From: Cyanoderma ruficeps
Lineage: Eukaryota; Chordata; Aves; Passeriformes; Timaliidae
NCBI GenBank assembly: GCA_008694505.1
Contig: VZDJ01000116.1
Span: 19,705,716 to 19,769,715 of the forward strand
Direction: 5' to 3'
DNA: 64,000 nt
Part shown: positions 51,185-61,026 of the stretch, one piece after another
How the letters are laid out: each line of letters opens with the position of its first letter
Numbering within the stretch: position 1 is the stretch's first letter
Notes under the pieces: model-generated
Database searches by the model: none
What the model was told of the DNA's origin: nothing
Seen by the model: the letters and a program-made list of their open reading frames with translations, nothing else
Program-made: the position numbers and the translations under genes

Positions 51185-52300
51185 TGTTTTTTTTAATTAG
51201 ATGAGGACTTCAATAGCTTTACCCCCACATGACGTTTGGGTGTGACAAGAACGGTATGATCTCTATTTCCATTTTTTGTACGTCTTTAAGGCTTCTCTTC
51301 TGGAAAAGAGTCCTCTTTATTTATGTTACTATTATAAATCTGAACTGGATTCTTCTATGGTTTAATGTTTTAAATACTATGTTTTTATTAAAACAATAAG
51401 TGATAAAGTTTCAAAGGCAGCACTCAGGCAAAGTAAGTGCACTACCTCTCTGGAGAGCAAAAGTAGTCACCTTTTATTCAACTAATATGATACCAAGACT
51501 CAGAAAAACCTATGCAGGTTTTCAATGTAACCTTTAAGTGAGCTTTACCTCTTCTTTGACCATTTTTTCAGGCTATACTCTACTGGTAACTGAGACTTTC
51601 TGTTTTATGATGAGACAATCTTTTTCTTCTCAAGAGTATTTTCCTTCCCAGAATTTGCTTAATTTAGCATAAATTTTAGGTAAACACAAATATTCTAGGA
51701 GCCTAAATAGTAGTGTTATTGGAGCCAAGATCATGTCATGGTACATGCAAACAAAGTCTGCGAGCAGAGGGAAGTAGCTAGAAGACTAGCTGGTATGTTT
51801 GAAAAAAGAGACAGACTTTTGGGTTTGCAAGCAGTTCTTTAGGCCTCATAGAAATTCAGGTATTGATTATAATCAAATGTTTATTGATTCTTGTCCTGTA
51901 TTCCTAGCACTGGTTGTTTATGTTGGCTTGCCTTTTGGGACAGGTGCTTTCTGCTGGTACTCCAACCCAGAAACTGCTCAGCACAGTGGTGTCAGTGAAG
52001 CTCAGCCTAGAAAGGCAGGGGATGTAATGGCAGAAGCTTGAACTTTGTGTTCCACGTATTTGTATTTTCAAAGCTTATGCTTTCCCTGGAATTTCATCCA
52101 TTGCGGTTGTTATGCATATTGCTTTAATTTGTAGTGGTTTCTGTAGTTTGCTTAGGGGGGATATTTTAAAAATTGAAGGAGACTTTTAAACACAAAGTCA
52201 AGCTGCCAGGCTGGTCCAGAGAAATTTGCAAGGCTGGTCGGAGAAAACATTTGCACTTCTCTATTCCACTAGAACATACAATGCTCCATTAGGTAACTGC

Positions 52301-52475
52301 AGCCCTGGGGCTTTCACTCTGCCCCCTCTGTACATTAAGTGCGTTTCAAGCGTGTGCGTTCCCCCTACCAGAGCACATAAAATTGAGCAACAGTGTGTAA
52401 CATGCAATAAATGTCTAGCAGCCACTTCTGAAGTAGCTGCTGGCCAATTTAATAGATATTTAACAGGCAGGGAAT
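52301..52475. promoter_or_regulatory. Candidate conserved block with 25-bp imperfect palindrome
   Basis: Complex sequence with three CpGs close together (GTGCGTTTCAAGCGTGTGCG), followed by a 25-bp palindrome at 52417-52441 (AGCAGCCACTTC-T-GAAGTAGCTGCT, one mismatch in 12 pairs). The segment is unlike the surrounding AT-rich sequence. Regulatory or structural role is inference. Confidence 0.22.
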
Positions 52476-54654
52476 GGGAGAATAGTAGTAGTTTCGTATT
52501 TTAAAGGCAAATTTATCTTTTATTATTGGTCTCTCATGTGAGAGCGTTGTAATTATTTCTGTAGCTTGATCTTTGGCGAGGTTTGCCTTATGCAGTGTTT
52601 GTTAATGGAAAACTAACATAAAATGCAGCAGAGAGAGGTGACATAGTGACAAATGGAGGATATTTCCCTTGGGACGTTTCTACTCCCTCTTTTGTCAAGT
52701 AAATCCTGGTCAGGTTCCCCTGCAACTGACTTTGGAAAAAGGGATGTCTTCTTTTGGTAGCATCCAGACCTTCATCCAACAGGGCTCAGGAAAAGAGATC
52801 CGTCAGAGTTTAATGACCATATGTTTGTAGCTGTTTATCAATGGTGTTTAAATCTGATTTCCTCTCCAGAGCTGAGATAAAAAGACAGCTAGATTGATTA
52901 CTGTGGTCAAAAGTTTACTGCGGAGGGTGTTAGAAGGTTATCATGGGCTGGTACTGGCACAGGCTCTGTGGATGATGAGTGGGTTCTCCAAAGTCCTTTA
53001 ACTGTAAGGAGTAAAAAAAAGCTTAAAATCTCTTTTTTTTTTTTTCAGAAGGGCAAAAAACAGATTATGGTGGAATCTACTGTTGAAATGAGCCTTGTTC
53101 TTAATTTTGCTCTAGTGTTTATTAGACAGCTTGCATGCTTGCATTCATGCAAGTCACCAGACACTAAAGTGTGAGAAAAATATGCAGTGAAATCATAAAT
53201 GGAAACCTAATTAATATTATTTCTGTTACCAATCTCCCCAGGAGTGGTGATCCTTGATCAATGTCCCCCTGTACTTTAACACTGAGCCAGGTTGGTTTTT
53301 GGCCCCCATGCAGACACCACATACCAGGGCAGGCAACCCACCCATTTTGATTGACTGCAAATATTGGGCCACTTATTTGGGGTTTTTCCCTCAGCTACAA
53401 AAATGAAATAAAACTTACTCTACTTGGAATCCTCATTCCCCCACACCTTACAAAAAGGGTCAGATTGTTTTGAAAAAAAAAAGAAATTATTCATCCAGCT
53501 ATAGTAGAAACACAAATGGAAACCAAGCAACTGTCAGGTTTCCAGCAGAGCAAAAAAGCAAAAAGTCACAGAACCCACACCAAAATGGGTAAATGCATTA
53601 GTTTGATTACATATTTTCCACTGGGATAAAAGATGATACTAGTGCAACAGGAATGAAAATAATTTAGTTCTGGTTCAAATTAAGATACAGCTGAGAATGC
53701 TAGAAAGTAATTCCAATGGATCTGTTTTAAGAAAAAGAAGCACTTTTTATTATGCATATTTTTATTTAATGCGTTGGTTTTCTATGATTTTTCATTTAAA
53801 ATCTGTGTGTCCAAAAGCTCTAGTATTTATTTACATGTGTTGGCCTGAATACCATTTCCACCCTCTTAGTTAGAAGCAATTCAGCGTCCCAGCTGTTGCT
53901 GCAGCCCCGGGAGCGGTGGTGCTCTCACAGCTGGAGGGACAGTAAATGCTGGAGTGTCACTCCCCTGGCCAGAGTGAGAGGGGTCCAGAACCCCAGGCTG
54001 TGAGAGCTGAGAGCTGCCTGGAGCTGCTGCAACTTGCAGCAAGCTCCTGGACTGCAGGAGATTGTGACTAAATAAATGTCCAGAATGCCATGTTCCTGTG
54101 TCTTGAAAAGACCAACAACACAGATGTGAGGAGGCAATAGGTTATTGTTTGCCAGAAATACAGTGCTCACACCTCTCAGTGTGCTTTGTGATAAATATGT
54201 CTCTTTAAAGCTTGTAGACCTCTGCTCACAGCTGCCAAGTGAGGATTTGCTGTTGGAGACCTTTGCCAAACAACATTTGGAAGCAGGAGTATAAAATCTC
54301 CTGGACTTGAAGAATAGTGGTGTTTGGATTTCTTCAGGCACTCTCGGGCCAGCAAACTTAATGTACCGTCTCTTACAGCTATAAAGCTGGATAGATTTAC
54401 TCAGCTTCCTAAATGGCCCTATAGGTAGGAGGAAGATCCTAATGATGTATGACAAGACTTTCACTACAAAATAATTTCATTTGCTTCATGTGTGTTAAAG
54501 CACCTTATAGCTGCTTTGGAAACTTGAAAATGGGTTTTAAGCGAGTTTTAAATTAAAAGAGATGGGGGATGGGTTATCTAAATTGTGGAGCTTCTTTAAA
54601 GCCCTAATCCCAAATGTCCTGATTTTTTCTTCAGTTGATGGAATCCCTTGTGCT
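52476..54654. other. Non-coding unique sequence, no gene recognised
   Basis: A T13 run at 53033-53045 followed by CAG looks like a splice acceptor, but the following frame does not encode anything recognisable and has no partner donor I can defend. The longest frame of the window (179 codons, minus, 53925-54464) lies here. It starts in AT-rich and ends in GC-rich sequence, has no family similarity I know, and fits the expected upper tail of chance frames. Confidence 0.5.
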
Positions 54655-54790
54655 AGGAGAGGAGAAAGCATTTGCATTAAATACAAATTGGAGTTGTATT
54701 TACATTCAGTGTATGAAAGGCAAGTTGGAGCAGAAATAGTGTGGGAGAATATCATACTTGGCTCTAATACAATTTCTTCAGAATCTTTCA
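54655..54790. promoter_or_regulatory. Candidate octamer-containing regulatory block
   Basis: A POU octamer ATTTGCAT at 54670-54677 runs straight into TAAATACAAATTGGAG (with an ACAAATT core), in a non-repetitive segment. The region is open on both strands (54562-54927 plus, 54537-54812 minus), but neither product resembles a known protein. Interpreted as possible enhancer; weak. Confidence 0.2.
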
Positions 54791-57700
54791 AAACAGTCCA
54801 TAGAGGAGGCAAGTGTAGCTGCTACAGCTACTTAACTGAAGGAAAAGGGGAGATGCAGGGGTCTGCCAAGTTTGTGTTGGAGATTAGCAGCAGCACCAGA
54901 AGCAGCTCTTGGCTCTTGCTGCAGTAAAAGCAGCTCCACTGCCTGTTGCACACTGAGCTTTGTGACATTGTTGTGTGCCAGGGAGCTGGGGGGGAGGATT
55001 GTGCTGGAGCAGCACAGCAGGAAAAAGCAAGCCTCAGCTGAGGAGTGCCACAGTGGGGCTCTCTGTTATGCCCTGTAAATCGTTGCAAAAGTCTAGACAG
55101 ATCTGTCTTTCTGGTGACACTCCAGAAAACACTGACTCCTGACTCTGCTGCAACTTCTTGCCCAAACACTTTTGTGAGTCAAAAGAGAATTGACTCCCAG
55201 TCTCCTTGGGAATGAGGGGGACTGATGCTGTTACACAGGTGCTCGAAGAGCAATCCAGGACAGACCTAGGAATGTTTTCAGTTATAATGAAGCTGGGAAG
55301 TAGCTGCATCATCAGTCCCATGATTGCTGGAGTGCTATCTTTGCTTAATTAAAAATAGCACTCCACAAGCAGCACTTCTCTTCCAGTGAGCTGACACCAA
55401 GCTGCTCCAGCAATCCTAGATAATTTTGTTTAAGGGGAGACTCTGATGACATTGCTCCCTCTGGTGTCTCCCTTGCAGGAGGAGCCATCTCATGGGGAAG
55501 ACTGTCCCCATGCCCAGGTGCCCTTCTGCAGGAGGGAACAAATTGCTCTGGACCTGTAAATACCACTTTGAATCCTTGCCAGAAATGCAAAGGATGGTCT
55601 GGTTGTGAAGCCCTGGGAGGGGAGGACTGTCACGTGGAATTTGGTTTTGGTGCCATATCAGGCCTGGGTCATCATCCTCATGAAGAAGAGTTGTTTAAAA
55701 GCATCAGTTTGAGATGATACACTTTGGGCAAGAGAGGGATGTACAACGTGATGGGAACATGCAAAGGGAAGGGGGCTCACAACAGCCCTTAGTATCTCTG
55801 GAATGGGCCATTCCTTTTCTGGCCATAAACCAGTGTTCATTTTACTGGGCAAGAATATCACAAGTCCTTGCATATTGGGTTGCAAGGGATAGTACTTACA
55901 TGTTCAATTTTATTCATTTACATTTGTCATCAGTCTTAAACTTTTATGCTTGTGCACTTCTGTATGCTGCATTTCTTTTGATCCACTGTGTATTCATTTA
56001 TGTTGCTATCACTCAACAATAACATAATTATGAAGGTTGTACTGTTAATATAGTCAGGCTTTCCAGGTATCTTATCAAAATGCTCACTGCTCTAACAATC
56101 TGGGAATGATCCTATTTACACAGCAGTCTAACATAAAATTACATCTTTATAATCCTATTCCTCAAATAGCGTCAGGTTATGCTGTTTCTTAATTAACGAA
56201 AAACTACATTACACTGGATGGGCAAAGCCAAACTGAAATCAGCTTACCCATAACTCATTTATTTATGTCTCAGAGCTCTCTAGGAGGCCTAGTAAATGAA
56301 GAGGTTGTTTGTTGCTCTTCTGTTTATTTTACATGATTTGGTTTAATTTAAAAATTCTCAAATGCTACCTTAGTTATGAAACATGTAGTGTCAATACTTT
56401 TTCCATGTATGGACACATATTCCATGGTAAAATGGACCATTGTCTAGGCTTTGGCAATAGAGTCAAGTATGCTAAAAATTGACTTGAGACCTCTTGTGAT
56501 CTTCTCTCTGGTACCTCAGAGCTGTTCTGGTCATTAGCAAAGCACACATGGTAGAAAGTTTTCTGATCTCAGATGAAAAACTCCAAGGAAGTGGCATTCA
56601 GTGTAACTGATGATAAGGTTTGCAAATTGCAGATAATTTCTTCTGAAGTGAAAAGAAAAAAAAAACCCACCACCACCACCAAACCCCCAAAACCACCAGA
56701 ACTGTCCCTGGTTTGCACAGGGAGTCTGTGTCAGAGCAGAGGGTTCAGTTTGGAGCTCTCAAGAGAAAAGTTGTGAGAAGCTGGTGTTACAAGAAAATTC
56801 AAAATGGTACAGCTGTGTCTTGCTTTGAGGCTAGGAGAAAAAATCACAGATGAGCTGTAATTTTGCCTGAGACCATTTCTGTCTTGGCTAGAGTAATTGC
56901 CAGCATGTCCCTCTTCCCTCTGTAAGCAAAAATATTTTTCTTGTCAAATAAAATGAGTACATTTTTGAATCAGAAGACTATTTCTTTGAAACATGCTTCA
57001 TTTGAAAGAAAAATTAAAAATAAATGTTCCATATTTGAAAGCTTAAAATCAAAAGGAAATATTTCATTTGGGATAAAATAAAAAACCCTATTTTTAAATT
57101 TCTGATTTAAAAAAATTTAAATTTTATCCTAAATTTGAAGTGGTTTTCTTGTTCCATTGAGCAGTGAACCGGTCACACCTTTTACTTCACCATTTAAAAT
57201 GTTGGAACAATTTCATTTTCATTTATTTTTTCAGTTTGCTTTGTATCTTGCAGTGGAGTGAGTTGGCCAGTCATGACAGGAATTTGTAGTGTATTTTCAC
57301 GAGTCTGAAAGTACTTTCCTTTTTTTAACTAAAAATAAAATTGTTTCGGCTATTAAGAAAAGGAATTCAACAAATGCGTAGTGAGAACTTCAAAGTTTCA
57401 TGTATCTGAGCCACCTGTATCTATAAAGAGGAGAGTTTCTGCCAGAGCTCATGCAGAAGCTCAAGTCCCCCAGTGTCATTGAAGTAAATCAAATAAAGCC
57501 TTGAAAACCTGGCAGGGAAAGTTGGGCATCTTTTCAGGCCAAATGAAAGTCTGGCTCAAAAGAGACTCATGGAAATGAATAGTTCATATTCTGAAAGCAA
57601 CATGTATTTACAGAAAATGAAATCTTGGTTAAAACACTTTTTGAATCATGTTGAAGTGTTCATTGTAAACTCAAAAGGTCTTTCTTGATTTACTTGGCTC

Positions 57701-59700
57701 AATTTCTGAACTTTTTTTCTTCTACTAATGGCAACCCATCAATCATTGGAGTTGAAATCAGATTTTGCAGAAGGCCATGGGCATCATTTAAAGTAATTTA
57801 AACTTTGCCAGCCTGTCCCCATTTCTTAGGAATCATGAGAATTAATGCCAAAGGATTTTTCCCCCTAAAAAGAAAAATTGCAAATGTTGATTGCATCTTT
57901 CTTATTACACCTGACTCATTTATCACCAATTAACCATTTCACTGCTCATCGGGGAAATGGCTGCCTGAAAGGGAGCCACATCCAATTCTGGCCTCATCTC
58001 CTACAAAATTATTTATAGGTCAGAACCTCCCACATTTTTTGAATGTTTTAATGTGCCTTTGAAATGAATAGGTAATATTTGCCTAAGGTATGAATTTGAT
58101 AGCAGACTTGGGTGCGGGTGAGGAGTCTGAGTTCAGAGCCAGGAGCAGTGTGATATCCTGTGTAAAGTCTACTCCCAAGAATATTGTTGGCAGTAGTTGT
58201 AGCAGTGGTAATTTGCTGTCAGGTACCTTAGGTTTTACTTGAGTGCTTTGCTCACACCCTTGTGTCATTATAAACAAATCTGTGGAAAATTACAACCAGA
58301 GCCTTTGTTCACAGGACAGTATAACATTGTGCATCTCTTCATGCTGCTCTTCCTTCTAGATTCACTGCAGAACCACAGTTAAAGCCATCACTGTCTGTTT
58401 TAATGTAATGCTTAAGTTTTTCTGATGATAATGATGTTATCATACCTTGTTAAAAATCAGAAACAACACGGTTTACATTGGCAGATGAGACTCTATGTCT
58501 GAAATGACTGATAGCAAATTAGTTTGCACAAAAGATGATAAGTGGGGAGTAGTATCTTTTGTGTGTGATGGATAGTTTATTCAGGTAGTAGTGATGCAGA
58601 AAACAGAACAAAAATAAATGTACAAGGAAGTGCTTCAAGTGGTGGCTGACTTTGATTTTTCTCTGAGCATGACTACATGGATCCAATACTGCTCAGATTT
58701 GGTCACCGGTCCCTTCTGACCAGTTTTGGACGTCACTTTTTTCCCAGTTTTATCTCTGGTGTGGGAAAGTGATGGCATGGAACTGGGTAATGATATTTCT
58801 CAGAAAAGAAAACCAAAATGATATCTCAGTTTGATGAATAGAAAGTAGGAGGCAAAGATATTATGCTGTACTCTCTAGCCACTGCCATTTTCATCTGTTT
58901 AAATACCTCCCTCTTCCAGCCCTGGGTCAGCCTCTGGGGGAGTTATCCAATATCCTATTTCTCAGGTCTCTGAAAGCACAAGCAATTTCCAGTGGGGTTT
59001 CTCCCATTCTCCAGAGGATACAGCAAAGTTATTATGAAATAACTTTGATATCCCCCTTCAAAATGGACACTTGCCAACCTTCCTTGTTTGTGGGCTCTTT
59101 CTGTTATAAAACAGTCTTCTACAGTAGCAGGACAGCACAGGCAGGGACAATATAATGTTTATATTCAGTATATTATGCCAAATAATTTCCACTCAGTTCC
59201 TTATATATGGCTGTGTTTAGGCACTCTGAATAAAGATTTAATTCCCCTAGTCCTACAGGGACAGTAAGTTTCTGTCTTCAAAGGTAGATCTTGCTTATAT
59301 CTGCTTACTCAAGGTAAATTACAAGCTTTTTTAAACTTCATTAATTAGCAAGAACATCCAAAAATCAATTACGTAATCCCACACATTTTTGCCAGGTTTT
59401 GCTTTTCCAATGAATGGTCTTCCCAGTCAAAATCCACATGTGCTGTCCTTTTAAACCACACTGCAAATACAATCTTAAAATGATAACCTGAAATGCTTCT
59501 TTCCAACTGATATGTCTTTGAAGAATTTAAATCAGATGGCCTTTGCACCAGTGGAATGAGAAAGTAAGGCAGTCAGCTGAAATACATCTCTTTTTTTCTG
59601 CTCCTTTCTTTTGTCAGTACGTGTAGAATTATGATTGCACAGGTAGAATATCAGCCGTATGTGTCAGGGTGATCAGTCACGCAATCAAATGCAGGATCAT
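54791..59700. other. Non-coding unique sequence, no gene recognised
   Basis: A GC-richer segment at about 54880-55600 includes a CTCF-like word (55452-55467). Low-complexity tracts include an A-rich (CCA)n stretch at 56650-56700. A 69-nt AT-rich nested stem-loop lies at 57066-57134, and a CRE-like GACGTCA at 58729-58735. Frames are short and unrecognised. Confidence 0.5.
56650..56700 (+). repeat. A-rich/(CCA)n low-complexity tract
   Basis: An A10 run is followed by four to five CCA units and AAACCCCCAAAACCACC. It gives a Lys/Thr/Pro repeat in the frame at 56573-56776, which is not a gene. Confidence 0.8.
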
Positions 59701-59715
59701 TCTTTACCATAAATG

Positions 59716-59766
59716 CATTAAAAGAAAATCAGTCACATAGATTTGGCTTTCAACAGAGCAGCAGGC
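59716..59766 (+). repeat. Left arm of a spaced inverted repeat
   Basis: Bases 59716-59760 are the exact reverse complement of 60982-61026 (45 bp). After one mismatched pair, CAGGC (59762-59766) also pairs with the right arm. CTATTCAT (59773-59780) pairs with ATGAATAG (60965-60972) after a 3-base offset. The arms lie about 1.2 kb apart. Confidence 0.9.
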
Positions 59767-60975
59767 TGCGTCCTATTCATAACAAATCAGCTCACGCTTT
59801 GGGGAAAGCTACAAATCACTCCCACAGCATTATTCATTGGATTGTCCTTTGCATCCCTCCAAGGAATTCTTATGTATGCTCTCTGCTCTCAGGCTAATAG
59901 TGACAGTGGGGGAGGCAGAAAAAGGAGCAACCTCCTTGGAAGGACAGCCTGGGCTCTTTTTTGGGGGGTGGGTGGGTGTTTTTAATAAGCAGGTTTTCAT
60001 ATTTTTTGCTTTTCATGGCAGGCAAGCATTCTAACTGAATGCATGGTAGATTATTCAGGTTTAGGTTTAATGAATTTCTTATGATTTAGCTGGAAATAAC
60101 CATTTTCTATCAGTGTGAATCCATTATTAGTATTGCTAAGGCATAGATTACATTAGTGGTTGTACATAAAGCTCCTTGCTGAACTCAGAACCAGTTGTAG
60201 CTCTAGACCTCACCTTATAGAAAATAGTAATAAATATTCAGTAGAAATCTGAAATAGTCAGGTCTCAGTCTATGCCTTGGGAGAGATAATCAAGAGAATT
60301 TCAAAATTCCCCCAAAAGCCATGGTTGCCTAGGAACATATATACTCCACCTTGAACAAACAAAATGATTATATTAATTTACATCTTGTAACCAAAGGGGC
60401 TAAATTCCCTCTCTTCTTCTGCCTGCAGTCTCAACAGGGGAAGAACGATGCACACAGGCCAAATGCAGCCCCACACAGCTTAGGGGAACTGAGGAGGTAG
60501 ATGAAGATTTGGTGTCTGCTTTCTACTGGGCTCCTGCTGCCTCAGTTATCACTCTAGCAGTATTTGTCAGCCACCTCAAAGCTGGCTGCAGTGTGGCAAT
60601 CCCTAAAAGTGCAGCATGAGTGAGCAGGAGGTGGCTCAGCAGGCAGAGGCTGCAGAGGCATGAGCAGGGTTGGGGAGGCTGTGGGTGCAGTGCTGCAGGG
60701 CAGCTCCAGAGGTGCCCCTGGGAGCTGGGCAGGACTGGGGCACCAGGTGTGTGCTGAGCCTGGCTTCTCACCACACCAGGGGCGTCAGTTTTTAGCCCAG
60801 AAGGGTGAAATTTGCTTTTGCTTCCACAGCTGAGAAAACTTGAGCTGGCTTTGTGAACCCTGCACTGTCCATTGGAGGGATGGATGGCAGATTTGGGCAC
60901 CTCTCCAGGTGGACCTCAAAGTACATCAAGCTTTGAATTGCAGTGGCTCGGAGCTGGACACAGCATGAATAGAAG
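59767..60975. other. Spacer between inverted-repeat arms, no gene recognised
   Basis: The spacer changes from unique AT-rich sequence with a G/T-rich run (TTTTTTGGGGGGTGGGTGGG near 59957-59976) to a GC-rich segment at about 60590-60800 with GCAGGCAGAGGCTGCAGAGG-type words. A 125-codon minus-strand frame at 60523-60900 is unrecognised. I cannot assign the spacer to a transposon. Confidence 0.45.
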
Positions 60976-61026
60976 GCCTGATGCTCTGTTGAAAGCCAAA
61001 TCTATGTGACTGATTTTCTTTTAATG
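60976..61026 (-). repeat. Right arm of a spaced inverted repeat
   Basis: Reverse complement of 59716-59766 with one mismatch in 51 pairs (A at 60981 opposite G at 59761). Outside 61026 the match stops abruptly, which defines a sharp outer boundary. Confidence 0.9.

Larger units (their letters stand above)
44235..52300. other. Non-coding unique sequence, no gene recognised
   Basis: Unique AT-rich sequence with a 34-nt GT/CA hairpin at 44425-44458, an (ATT)n run at 48731-48745, a 24-nt perfect stem-loop at 49791-49814, a (CT)n run at 50970-50982 and (TTGG)n at 51164-51184. The 45100-45330 segment is listed as a candidate regulatory block. Frames are 123 codons or fewer and unrecognised. Confidence 0.5.

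Noticed and set aside
53020..53060. Splice-acceptor-like T13-CAG
   Set aside because: No recognisable exon follows and no matching donor or partner exon is visible. Poly-T tracts followed by CAG arise by chance.
53925..54464. Longest open frame (179 codons, minus strand)
   Set aside because: It has no similarity to any protein family I recognise, no exon or promoter context, and spans an abrupt composition change. A frame of this size is expected by chance in 64 kb of six-frame sequence.
3961..54677. Scattered POU octamers (3961, 11936, 20313, 22534, 54670) as an enriched motif
   Set aside because: About four exact octamers on both strands are expected in 64 kb of this composition, so the count alone is not enrichment.
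60590..60800. Possible CpG island
   Set aside because: GC-rich, but with almost no CpG dinucleotides, so it does not meet island criteria.
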